NCBI RefSeq assembly: GCF_910592395.1
Contig: NC_088316.1
Location: 18,102,001-18,166,000 of the forward strand
From: Lineus longissimus
Taxonomy: Eukaryota > Nemertea > Pilidiophora > Heteronemertea > Lineidae
Length of the DNA stretch: 64,000 nt
Direction of reading: 5' to 3'
The translations under genes and the position numbers were made by a program. Positions 52,101-63,479 of the stretch are shown piece after piece (within the stretch, counting starts at the first letter, position 1; each line of letters begins with the position of its first letter). Below the pieces are notes generated by a model. It was given only the letters and a program-made list of their open reading frames with translations, did no database searches and was not told the origin of the DNA.

Positions 52101-55100
52101 CAGTGGATTTCTATCAGAGAACGATAAGTGAAATCTTAGTTTTATTTAATTATTGCTGGCCTGTTTCAACAACAAATTTGTAATAACATTGGCTGAGTAA
52201 TGATGTCCAAAGTTACTTTCAAAGATATCTCCAGGACTAAAGGGTATCAGGAAAATGTGATCAGTGGTTATGAAGTTGGGGGAGATAAATTGTCCTTGAT
52301 TTAGAACTGATAGAATGCGGAGGGACATGTCTAAGATTACTAGTCTTGTGTACTGCAGACGTTGGTGTCTGCAGGTATATTTTGGTGGCCAAAATATTTG
52401 AGGTCAAAAGCGATTTAACTTAGCACTCAAGAACTCTTATGCAGGTTTTATTTGGCTGAATTAGCTTTCCAAGATATGAGACATGTCCAGTGCCCCTGAA
52501 GTTGTGACAAGTGCAAATTTTGCCCTCAGTTTCGCAAGGGTTAAAGTTGACTTCAGTTAACATCGTTGTTCTCAAGCTTCTTAAAGCAATCATGTTTTCA
52601 GAAGGAGGATTCGGAGTTGTGCTGTGACAAGATAGTGATTAGTAGTGATTAATACACTACGACTAGGATGGGGTGGATTGGGCAAGTCTAGCCAGGGGCA
52701 AGGCTAACGGCTCAAGCAGCCTCTTTTTACTTAAAAATTAAAAAGATTAAATTTTTGTTGCTAGGAGGAAGGTCTGCCTGGTTTGGTCTCGGAAACAAAA
52801 AAGGTTAAAAATCTGTTACAACTTTTAAAAAGATTTCATGGACGTCCAAATAGCGCCTTTGTCATTGGATGATCGTCAAGGTCAATGGCTGTGGTCCTCA
52901 ATACCACGGTCCATGTGGACCTCAATAAAACTGCCACGGACAAGAAGAAACATGGGAGGATTTCTATTTACTAAAACCTGAATAGTGAATGATTATTGAC
53001 AAAGCCAGGGACAGTGTAATTAGGAATTCCAAGCAAAGACTGCTCATGTTTTGACCTGGGTTTCAAGTAGTATCTTTAAAACGTAGGAGCTGGACACTTC
53101 AAAATGAAATTATTCCAACACAAATAGTGTGAAGTGTCAATGAATATTCAGCTTCTTCAGAATTATTGATTATTTGTTCAAGGGAACATAATTATTCACC
53201 ATTTTCTAATTTCACTTTTCTAATTTCAGCTACATTATCTTATAAGTCTCAAGCTAACGCTAATTATTTCAGATACGTTTATATTTGCGCCCAACATTCA
53301 ACAAGGCATAAATCATATATTCTGGAAATGACCAATTATCATTGAATTACTGAAAAAGCACTACAGTTTAAATGTTCAAATTATATTGGGGCAATTACTT
53401 AGGATACAGCTTAATAAGTTGTGGCTGTACCCTGAGAAAATTGGAAGTCGATCCAAGTGGTATTGTTCTGTGGTATTAAAACCTGCAGGCAAATTATTCA
53501 AATTTGATCACTTATTTCAAATTGACCTTTTATCGCTAGTTCAACTGGGCAGTGGCATATAGTACGCTTAAATCATAGAAATATGCAGGGTTTGACAAGG
53601 TTTTAACTTCTGTACACAAAAAGGAATACCGGCACAGAAAATTTATCTTTCATATTGAATTTAATTTAGTTTATGACATCTGTTATCAGTCTATCTTCAA
53701 GATCATAAACTAGTCTTTTGTGTAGGCAAGTGGTAACGAGTAAATCGTCAATTGTGCTTATTATTTGTAACCCCACTTGAGAAAGTCGCGATTCAAGAAT
53801 TCAATGCACTGTTTTTCAACAATCCCTGAAGTGGTTTGTCATATCATGGTCCGTTTAGTTTTATTTGACTTGCTGTAGACTATTAATTCGATTTGCCGGT
53901 TTGTAAGAGGTGAAATTCTACCTTTTGACAATATTCATAGGTAAAGAGCACATTAGTTTATTGGTGCGATTGATATTAGACATTTGCGAAGCCTTGCATT
54001 TCAGAATGTACTTTAAAATACGTCAAGCTGAAATCTGATAAATTCTCTTGGTAAGTCTGGGGTAGACCTTGTTCCATTACTAAAACAACAATGCAGGATG
54101 ACTCAATTCCGAATATATGATTGTGACTTTCAAATCAACAAAAAATTAATGATGATAACAGTTCCCCTTTGCCCTTATACTGTTTCAAAGGAATAACCAC
54201 ATAAACATAAACATATTATGATAAATCATCAATAAATGAGCAGCAATGAGTCTCTTTACGATAAGCCAAGCTCAGTTAATGAAATTTCAAAGAGTTTTTC
54301 TGATATTAATCGCACAAAGAAACCCTGGGTTTGTAAGACAGAATTATACATCTTATAATAGAATGGTATTAACGTAGAACAAAAGTTAATTTCTAAGATT
54401 TCTGATGTTTCTTAAATTGCGCTCAGCTGCAACTCAAACAGAGGCCGACAGATCTTCTAACTTTTCATTTTCATTTTCATTTTAGTTTTGCTTTGATTTC
54501 CATCCCGCCAATCCGAATGCGACAGGCCCGATTGTTTAGTATAAACAGCTATCGGATAGCTATAGCGTCTTTCCGTTTGTCTTAGAAAAATCTTCACTTT
54601 GAAAGTCCCATCGTGTCGCCAAGACTCTGAAGCCTTTGATCTTTAAAATCTTAATAGCATTCAAGTTTTGATGTCATTGCATATGTATTGTTGATTTCCT
54701 GTCTTTAAACCATTTCGTTTGTTCATTTCACTGAGACAAAATCGGCATTTTGTGAACTTTAGGCTTAAGTCTTTATGTTTGTTCAAATAACCAGACCAAA
54801 TTGGCATTTGTGACTCGCGAGTTTTTAGAGATATCTGATTCTTTATGGTATTTAGCTCTCTTTGACATATTGGTCGCTTTTCTTTGCGAGTTAGTTCAGC
54901 ATCTTTGAACTTTGAGAAACTGAGATGAATTTTGCCAGCAGTGATTGACAATTGACTGAGTGGACAATGAATTTAACAAACTCAGTGTGACACAAATAAT
55001 CGTCACGTCAAAAGAATTCAGAATATATCAGAACATATAAATATTTCAAAAACACACTGGTACTCTGTTGAAAGAACAGAATAATTTTTGGGGGGAAATT

Positions 55101-58100
55101 TCAAGCCATTAAAAGCTTCATGAAAACGCCCTAATAAAGCTTCTGTAATGAATAAATTTTAAGCCTTTGCCTCTTAAATAGTCAGCAAACTACAATAGGT
55201 AACTCTTAACTAAAACAGTTTAGTAGATCAGTTTTAGATGTGGTCCTAACATAACACTCGAGTGATTAAGAAAACGCATTGTCCAGCTCATCAATTATGA
55301 AACCTAACTCAGACAAAATGGAATTATTTCTACCTTCATTTCTATAAATATTTTTTATGTGCTACAGTCACCACACTGAACAATATTAGACCAGTTGTTC
55401 TTTCACTTGCTAAATAACTGCATGCTCATGTTAAAAAGTGTGTGTAATTGTTGGTCCAAGTTACACTGGAAATTCTACTCCCAAGAGGAAATACAACGCT
55501 CAAGAAGATAAATGACCATTCGTCGTGAAAAATATGAGATGTCAAAATCCCACATTCTTTCAAGTGAGTTTTCTGAATTATTAATCTAAATGACAAGTTT
55601 TCCAGGGTAGTCTATTAATTAGAAATATCACGGCGAGCAAGTGGAGTCCATCTGAGGTCAGAAATATGCATTAATCTTAACAAGAATCTCCCTTATCCAG
55701 ACGACTGTGACAACTAGAGTCGTGAAAATTAATGTGCTCATTTTTCAGAATTTTATATCAATGATTTCCATGACTTGGTGACAACACATTAAACTGATAA
55801 GACGTTGTACTTCCTGAAAGTAGTATCAACGTGGTGAAATACTGCGACTGTCAAATATTCGTTCTCTACTGTTTGGGGTCACGTTTCGACTAATGTATCA
55901 ATTGGTTCTTTCGTAGCTGGCGGCTGGTAGCACAACAGAGTGTTGGGGCCACTCAGTTGACTGCGAAACTGTTCTCATGATTACACAAACTATATCGTTT
56001 TTAGTCTTCAAGTTGGAATGAAATAGTGTAACAAATACAACGGAAAGTTGTAGAAGTATTAGAATTAGGTTAGTGGCAAGTGTATCGCTAGTGTCAGATT
56101 TGAAATGAAAAACTTTGATTTATTTCCGAATGAAATGATATAAAACATATTGAGTTCTAGAAGTTCCAAAAAAAGAATTTGATTTATTTCAATGAAATGA
56201 AAGATAATGATATAAAGATTATATCAGGTATATCTCAAGACTGTTGGCGCCTGTGTTCATATGATTTGATTTAACCATTTTGGGGGACTTAGCTCACTTA
56301 TGCATGGTTGCACTCCGGTTCTAATGACCTTCGACACAGCCTAGAATTTACTGAAAGAACATGAAGAACTAGACATTTGATCAGTATGCAGATGTTTTGT
56401 GTACATTTTCCTAAATGACATTCTTTGACATATATTTAAAATGTTATCAAATATTTCAAGAAAATGGTTGAGACAAAGATAAGATTCGGCAGCAAAATCA
56501 GCGTATGTCCAATGAGTGAAACAGCCTTCCGAGGTAGTAAAATGTAGTCAACTGCTAACACAGTCAATAGCTACTGTAGCATGAAAGATGGTTTATGTTC
56601 TTTATGGAGTCTTCACTCAACGGTGAAATACGATGTAATGACCTATGGCAATATATAGGAATGCAGCTTCGGGTATAGGGGGCAGCATCGTTAGGGGACA
56701 ACTAGGGTCACACTTCTGGCTGTCTTGACACTCTTGGCAAAGTGAGGAAAGACAGTGGTTGGCAGATAACCTCCCGACAAAAGAGAAAGATATCGAGGAA
56801 ACATGTGTACTATCGTGTAGACGTTCCATACCGTGATAATCCCTGCGAATGATCCATCAATGATCTAAAGCCACCACTCTCTGTGGTAAGATTGTAACGA
56901 TCTCCACAGTCTTATTAGCTACAATAACCATGGACTCTCTTTCTCACTCAAACACCTATTACTCCCTGCGGACTTATTTCAAGAAAATTGACAGGAGTTT
57001 CATGAGTGTCCTCTTATCATTTCTCTAGCATGATGTATCGCCTGACATCAGCTCACTTGTTCCAGCCTAGCGCACCCCATAAACCAGTAAACTCATACTC
57101 AGAGATTGGACATAGCTCCTCGCCTCATGAGCTGCTATTTGATGGGGATGATGTGTAAGAGGTAGTGTTATGCCATGCGCTATTGGCCACTGGTGACTAG
57201 AGTTCCAGCAATTACTGCCGGTGGGTACTCACTTAGAAGGGGACTGATTTACAGGATTGGGGAAGGAGGACTTAAAGGAGCATTTAACACACACCGTTAG
57301 AGAAACAATCCATTATTACAAATATTTAGCTGTTACCACTTATGGAAACAGCAAAATCAATACCATTGAAGCAAAGTCCTTTACAGGAACTTGGGCTTTT
57401 AGGTACTGCAAACCTATGTCAAGTCACTTTATCCAGTAAGTTTGTATCTCTTTGTATTTTATCTCTTATGCTTCTGGCCACCGAAATATGGACTAAGCAA
57501 AAGCAAGAACGGTTAGCTACCATAGACGATTTGGTACAGAACAATGATATGGTTATTATGGGACGAATGTTAAGACAATGCTTAATGCCTCTCACGATCG
57601 GGCCATATTGTATATTTCTCCCAATAAAGCTTCGATAATATCATTATGAAATATGTTAGGTTACATTTGTAGAATACGTGATCTAAGGTGGAGGGCCATG
57701 AGTACTTTATAGGCGAATGATGGAAAACTTACTATATTCGTAATATATGTTTTCCACCAAAAAAAAACAGAAAAATGGTAGCATTTTCCTAATTGCGGCC
57801 TATATTCGGTCCTGCCTTGTTCTACAGATTGAAATCATGTATGCAACTCTCAATGCAACATTACCATAAAAACCCAACCCAACCTTGATCTTTCAATTCC
57901 CAACTACCAAATGTGTCTTGAAATTAAATGTCTTCCACCACGCAAAGTTCATTTCACTCTCTCTCCAAATTACACTATAATTGTGTTTCTTTTTATTTAG
58001 TGCACATTAGTCAGTTATTATGACAAATTTTAAAATCGATAACTACCGCCTATGGGTTCATTATCAAAATGAGACACAAGAAAACGACTCAAATTATAAC

Positions 58101-58831
58101 AAATGACTGAATTTGCATTATAATCAAATTGCGGAAAGTATCGCAAGTACTTTTCAAACAATGGTTCTAATCATTTCATTGTGTGAAAGGTTATAAATGA
58201 TTACTTAGGGTCTGTAAGAAAAATTATTAAATTGAATTGTAATTAGTAGTGTATTGCTGGTGGATATCGTAAATCTATGTTGATTTGTTTTGAAACTGTA
58301 AAAAAACTTGGTTGACCAATTTCTTATTTTCTTGTCCCGTCATTTTATGATAATGTTTATTATGATTCACGTCAACATAATTTGGGTTTTGTCAAACGAA
58401 GGGAGGCTTTACATTATTATTCAGGTAAAGGCTATATTGCTGATTGTATCCTATTTTTACTTTTATCATATGTGTAGCTGCTGGCTGCATCTTTAACAGC
58501 CTCTATTGTTCCTCTCTATGAATAAATCAGTCCGATGACTACCAGGCCTAGAGCTGATAAGAAATAAGTCAATCATTCTGCAGAGGATTTGAACAATGCA
58601 GTGCACACATGCGCACATAATGTCTGTAACTAATAATCCACAGCAGTGATCTTATAAAAGTCCAAAAAGAGTTATCACGAGGCAGTCACTTTTTTGTATC
58701 ATGAACCTGAATTTGTTGACATCAGAGGTTTTTAGCATGACAGACAATGACAGACTTTGTCAACAACTTATCAAGACAACATCAAACGTATTAAAGGCAT
58801 GAAAAAAATCAGAGTTTGCATACCCAATGAA
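40116..58831. other. long non-coding stretch with candidate regulatory blocks
   Basis: No gene is supported. Between about 50.8 and 56.6 kb open frames are unusually scarce and the DNA is very AT-rich. Minor features are a TTTTCA repeat at 54462-54485 and a short duplication at 56113-56145 and 56177-56216. Blocks at about 41400-41830, 45460-45730 and 46010-46060 contain clustered TAAT, ACAAAG and TGTGGT words that resemble enhancer DNA, but this is impression only. A 125-codon minus-strand frame at 47759-48136 has no domain. Confidence 0.45.
54462..54485 (+). repeat. short TTTTCA tandem repeat
   Basis: Three consecutive TTTTCA units, with a partial fourth ending in TTTTAG. Confidence 0.7.
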
Positions 58832-59127
58832 ATGTTTACAGACCAATATAATTGTGGTATATCTGTTTGCTTGCAACTATAACTACTCCATTATATACCT
58901 GTGTCAAAGTTGCCATATCTGATGGGTGTAAGTGTGGTTACCTGTCGTTACAGCAAACATTGGAAAAATTGGTATTGTCAAAATGTTACATTACAGTTTA
59001 TTATCAGTTCAAGTTACATCCCCTATACTTCAAATTCATTTGTAAGCACTTGTAGCTAAAATTGTGGCCACTCATGGTTACATCTGCATATTTACTGAAG
59101 AGTAAAATGAATACTTGTCTAATTGAA
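58832..59127 (+). repeat. duplicated unit, copy 1 (about 295 bp)
   Basis: Begins ATGTTTACAGACCAAT. It shares with copy 2 the words CTGTTTGCTT, CAGCAAACATTGGAAAA, ACAGTTTATTATCAGTTCA and CTTCAAATTCATTTGTAAGCA, then CTAATTGA, all in order. A short frame runs through copy 1 only, so a coding role is unlikely. Confidence 0.85.
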
Positions 59128-59200
59128 TTCAATCAAACAATTGAAACGACAGCATCAGCAGTAAAACTTTAGGGAAAAACATGTTTGCAAACGCACAGCC

Positions 59201-59490
59201 ATGTTTACAGACCAATTTTGTGGTCTGGCTGTTTGCTTACAACTAGTCCATTCAGTACCTATGTCAAAGTTATCAAATATGGACCAAGATGGATGTAATT
59301 GTGGTAATCTGTCATATCAGCAAACATTGGAAAAGTTGCTATTGTAAAAACATTTTATTACAGTTTATTATCAGTTCAGGCTACATCCCTTCTACTTCAA
59401 ATTCATTTGTAAGCATTCGTAGCTCAATTCTGTAACCATTCATGCTTACATCTGCTTTACTGAGTAAAAGGATTACATGTCTAATTGATT
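59201..59490 (+). repeat. duplicated unit, copy 2 (about 290 bp)
   Basis: Direct repeat of 58832-59127 at an offset of 369 bp, diverged by substitutions and small indels. The gap of about 73 bp between the copies is unrelated. It lies less than 1 kb upstream of dachshund exon A. Confidence 0.85.
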
Positions 59491-60127
59491 TGCAGCAATG
59501 GACCCTTTGTCAAAATGTTTTTCGGATGTTTAATGTCTGGGACTCATCTTCTTATATGTGCAGAGAAGCATTTCATATTTACCTAATGTTTTCAAAGTGT
59601 GGACCGCATTATCATCCTGACATATTTTGATGTTATTCCAATATTTCTAAAGGGTAAAAAACCTCCTATGGTTGCATCAATGTTTAGTTACAATACGTTT
59701 CTATCTGGTGACATATGGGGGCATTATTGTCAAGACAACTGAATAAACATTTTGAAGTCCTCAGTTAAACCATAAAGAACCATTGTAACTTTTTGATAAT
59801 GTCACCGAATATCAAGTTAACGGTGAATTAGTAGCATACTCGTATTGCATTTCTAGGTATGTCTGATTGTTCATGTCAGCACAGTGGCGTTTAGCTTGGA
59901 AAAAAAATTGGGTCTGGTAGGCCCTTCCTCCCCCCCCCCCCCCCCCCCCACACATTATCGTAACCAGTATTTCACTTCTGACACTTATCACTAAGAGCTG
60001 GATAGCGTTTTCGACGCTGCTATCTGGGAAGACCAAACAAGTCGTGATTGTTAACTATACCGAGACAAAATCCTACGAGTTCATCAACATGAAGAAACTA
60101 AGTCCATTCTCCGTTTTCTCTTTCCAG
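59491..60127. other. dac: intron sequence directly upstream of exon A
   Basis: It contains the C homopolymer and the pyrimidine tract of the exon A acceptor. No other feature is seen. Confidence 0.6.
59930..59949 (+). repeat. 20-nt C homopolymer
   Basis: Uninterrupted C run, preceded by CCCTTCCT and followed by ACACATT, 178 nt upstream of exon A. On the minus strand it is a G run able to form a G-quadruplex. The true length may be unreliable. Confidence 0.9.
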
Positions 60128-60249
60128 TGCAAGACCTGGCCGCCCACCCAAAAGAAGCCCGGCTATGCACGCCAACACAGACACACTTGAAAAACTGAAA
60201 AAGAGCCGCCTGGACACAGATTATATATATGGAACTAACAGAATAATGG
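60128..60249 (+). CDS. dac: dachshund (DACH/dac) internal exon A: RPGRPPKR motif after Dachbox-N
   Basis: Seen: a 122-nt open segment preceded by a strong pyrimidine tract ending in TTTCTCTTTCCAG and followed by the consensus donor GTAAGT. It starts at the third base of a codon and ends after the first base of another. It reads A-RPGRPPKR-SPAMHA, then LEKLKKSRLDTDYIYG. Family knowledge: in DACH proteins the SKI/SNO/DAC DNA-binding domain (Dachbox-N) is followed directly by SRPGRPPKR, and a basic KVKKIKLEAM-like stretch lies further along the linker. Both have counterparts here. The proline-arginine core resembles an AT-hook, which is an inference. DACH acts in the nucleus as a transcriptional co-regulator with Eya and Six proteins in the retinal-determination network. 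The next exon, 2.1 kb downstream, joins in frame. The Dachbox-N exon must lie 5' of this one and I did not find it here. The identification rests on motif recall plus splice phase, not on an alignment. Confidence 0.85.
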
Positions 60250-62327
60250 GTAAGTTGAAAATGCAGTGGAACCTCCCATCGCAGACACACCTGTGGTGCC
60301 TGTAAGCAGGGCACCATCTGAAATTTGATTTATATAATCAGGACACGTCTCGGGCAACATGGTTGCTGGTCATCTTTCGACGACTTGAAGTCCGATTGTG
60401 TGTTTGGTGTAAGCCTCACCGCAGCTAGCTACATTCGAGATGCCGCTGCTTTGTGATATGGAAAACGTTAAGGTTTGAACGTTGGCCACCAACTTTTTAT
60501 TTTTCATTAATATTTTGTAGGCCATCAACCCAGTAACTTCCACCAATATGGAACGCATTACGACACTGGTAAGAGTCATTTGTAGCTCTTCTTTAACATT
60601 AGCTTTTTAATATTATTCTTACTTGAGGCGCTTTTTGGATAAATGGGGTTGAAAGGTGATCGTGTCCCTGCTTCAACGTTAAAATGCACGAAGATTGTAT
60701 CAAGTGCATTTTCCTGGTTCACCCCTTAAGTATGCACGCGCCAATTCCTCCTCTTTAACATTACGATTCTTGCATCAGCCAAAGCACGACGATTGAACTG
60801 AACAGCCTTTTCCCTGACGTTCCTCAATGAAGGAAACTCAACTACTCAATTAACTATTAGCCTAATGAACATGCTATCACTCCACAAGTATTCCATTTAT
60901 CATCTGAGATGTTTCTATGACTGGCTCATCTATAAATAAAGCACCAATTAGTTACAATGATTGCAGACATCGCTCATGAAGTTTGATATTAATACTTCGA
61001 AAGCAATTCTTTGCTTATTGAATGACATGCTGTTATGAAGAGAAAGTAGAAATGGTACTTTTTCGTGCTCATTTTCTTTTGACCTGAAATCCATCTACTA
61101 TTACTAGTGCAAATGCACTGTGGTAATATTTCGAGTAAGGTTGGAAACCTTTTTTAAGATAGACAGAAGAAATTGTAATACGCTTGTCTCATCTCAGTGT
61201 AATCATGCATATTGCTCATTTCTCGTAATGAATGTCTAATAAAGCCATTGCTATCTCAGAATGACAAGCACCCACTTCTTAGTTTCCAGTGAAGTGGACT
61301 CGAGTTGGAATTGTAATAGTTTCTACCATTTTGATATATCTGAGAGGATTTTTTGTTTTGATGAATGGCAGAATCTCGAATTTGAGTATTTGCTTTTGTA
61401 CTGCAATACGGGCAATGACAGAAATGTGAGAGAAGAGAAACGTCATTTATTACAATATAGAAATAACGGTTTTGAATGAATAAATAACCTCAATCCAGCT
61501 ACGTATTTTACTCTTTTAGATATCGGACTTGTGTGTGAGACTCTTCCAAATGTTTGGCAGACATATTAGTTTTTTGGGCGCATATACGTATGTAGTGTTT
61601 GCGAGGTGTGAATCAAGAGAGGTGTCTTGTGAATAATATCACATGCAAATGATATGTAGCTTACATCGAATCTTTGTTTGTGCGGCGATTGTCTATCCAA
61701 GGTCAAAGTCGTACTACGAATCGAAAGAAATCAATGAATTCCGACTGTACCATGAAATTTAATATTTATGATCCTTCAACGTACGATTACAAATATTCGG
61801 GAGATAACCTACTGCTTATGAGAAAAAATGGCGAGGTCACACTTTGATAGGCCTACAAACTTTATCTACATACAGATCCGTATACTACCCGGAATTTGCT
61901 TATATCAGTTGGTATTTTCAGGCGTGTGGAATTAACTGTAATGCCGAATGAATTTAAGTTGATTAAACAAAAAGAACACAAGAATTTATATGGTCTCACA
62001 TTTATGTTCATAACTCAGCCTAACCAACAAAAATACACTCATTTGAGAGCATTCAGCGATGGTCAATGAAAAATGCCATCAATCGTCAATTTCCATTTCA
62101 ATGACATCGTATTTTTCTGGTCGGACAGTGGTTTAAGCATATGTCAATTGCAGCGCTGACTTAAAGGGTCTTAGAAGGACAAGGAAACCATGGTGCCGGG
62201 CCAAAAGACCTGCTTTTAGTATCAAGTAACGCTACGGCACCTTGCTTTCTCTGTTCCCGACACACCCTGCCCCCACCAACAGTTGTTTTATTCTCTCCTA
62301 AGTCCCGTATCATCTTATTCATTCCAG
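60250..62327 (+). other. dac: dachshund intron between exons A and B
   Basis: This 2,078-nt phase-1 intron is bounded by GTAAGT at its 5' end and a pyrimidine-rich stretch ending CCAG at its 3' end. It holds no supported coding sequence. The part around 60890-61000 is AT-rich with TATAAATA, CAATTAG and ATGATTGCAG words typical of homeodomain-bound regulatory DNA, which is suggestive only. Confidence 0.8.
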
Positions 62328-62523
62328 TTGACAAGTCGCCCACCCTGACGAACGGATATCACCACTACCCACCCCACCTCAGCATGCTACCCTTCATGCC
62401 TATGTCATATCCGGCTATGACGTCTGCCGCGTCCATGGTCATGTCACACAACCTCGTCGGACTCGACGCCACAACGATCAAGGAACGGGCAACAGGGGAC
62501 GAAGCTGACTCAATATCACCAAG
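62328..62523 (+). CDS. dac: dachshund (DACH/dac) internal exon B: LPFM...IKER linker region
   Basis: Seen: a 196-nt exon between an acceptor (pyrimidine-rich stretch ending ATTCATTCCAG) and the donor GTCAGT. Two bases complete the codon left by exon A (G+TT, valine), then 64 codons follow, then two bases (AG) of the next codon. The product reads DKSPTLTNGYHHYPPHLS, then MLPFMPMSYPAM, a short Met/Ala/Ser run, then IKERATGDEADSISP. Family knowledge: vertebrate DACH1/2 carry LPFMMMPHPL, an Ala/Met-rich segment and then VIKERVPDSPSP in the same order. The spacing here is shorter than in vertebrates because the long alanine tract is missing. The linker joins Dachbox-N to the C-terminal coiled-coil Dachbox-C and is probably mostly disordered. 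A longer run-through frame continues to 62599, but beyond 62523 it loses similarity, so I end the exon at the donor. Confidence 0.85.
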
Positions 62524-63434
62524 GTCAGTTGGATTTAAAGCTGCACTGTTCTCTCTGCTCACATATGATAAACTCAATTTGATAATTGTCAATCTATAGT
62601 TTGGAAACTTTCCGAATGAACAAAACAAGTCGAAGCTGGTGATTCTTAATTAGACGAAAACGAGAGTTCGTCCCATGTATGGTTATAAGTTCCTGACAAA
62701 CTGAAAGAAGTGCGTATGTATGAACAGATATGTGCCTTCCGAAGAATTTAGTACTCTTGACATTAAAACTCTGTTTCATTTGATTGATACAAATGATGCA
62801 ACTGGGAAGTTGTTGAGGCAGTAAGGCTGATGACCATCCTTATATTTCTTAGAATTTCTTTTTGCAACTCAAAATTGTCTCTGTGAACACCTACAATGCC
62901 TTTGGTTACAATTTTGAAAGGCCAGATTGAAAGAAAAGAAACGTATCTAAGGTTTCCTTCTGCTTATTTTAAAGTAATTTGTTGGAAGGTTGCTGAACTC
63001 AAGAAATGACAATCTTGTGACAATAATAGTATTAACCACCGAGTAGCCAACAAGAGCAAAGGTCAACTACAAAGAATCTAGTGACCTGGTGAACACAATG
63101 CAGGGCCAGTTGGTATATAAAAAGCACTGTTGACGACAATGAGTGACCGGAATCCACTAAAGAGGTTACTGCCGCAGCAAAACTACACTTGGCTCAAGTC
63201 CTTATTTGGTATTTCAAAGTACCCGCTTTGAGGTTTGCAGAGTGGAATTATTGCCAAAAGACGATAAACACACCAGCCGGTTATTTTCAATTTCACTACC
63301 GGTACATAATAGTTGAAGTCAATTGTTGAGACCGAAGCAGAACACAGTCTAAGTGGAGTCGGTCCCTTAAATGACGATAGTAAATGTAATTTGCATTAAA
63401 GTCACCCGTTTTAAAGGCATTATTCTTCTTTTAG
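62524..63434 (+). other. dac: dachshund intron downstream of exon B
   Basis: This segment is bounded by GTCAGT at 62524 and by TTTTAG before the candidate microexon. If the microexon is not real, the intron continues past the window end. No gene or clear repeat is seen inside. Confidence 0.6.
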
Positions 63435-63479
63435 CTCGTACCACGCTCCACGGTACCCTGAAGATGTGTTGCGGCCTAG
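63435..63479 (+). CDS. dac: candidate 45-nt dachshund microexon
   Basis: Seen: a pyrimidine tract TTATTCTTCTTTTAG, then 45 nt, then the near-consensus donor GTAAAG. Joined to exon B, the AG left over plus the first C gives serine. The frame stays open as SYHAPRYPEDVLRP and again leaves AG, so the segment is phase-symmetric and its length is a multiple of three. It could be included or skipped without shifting the frame. I do not recognise the peptide from vertebrate DACH, so support comes only from splice signals, phase and position. It may be an alternatively spliced lineage-specific exon, or a chance match in intron sequence. Confidence 0.4.

Larger units (their letters stand above)
1..60127 (+). 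other. dac: very large 5' intron (or its distal part) of dachshund
   Basis: Inference: exon A starts with a splice acceptor and encodes the residues directly after Dachbox-N, so at least one coding exon lies upstream. I read this interval on both strands for Dachbox-N signatures (LPQAF, HTVYTKLKRLD, GAIQPGVNRCKL) and found none, so the whole interval is most simply intron. No other gene with recognisable domains was found. Family knowledge: vertebrate DACH1 lies in a gene desert with very large introns full of conserved enhancers. A small unrecognised gene nested inside, or a Dachbox-N exon split into pieces I missed, cannot be excluded. Confidence 0.6.

Noticed and set aside
62524-62599. Read-through of exon B past the donor
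   Set aside because: The frame stays open to 62599, but a good GTCAGT donor lies at 62524 and the following residues lose dachshund character.
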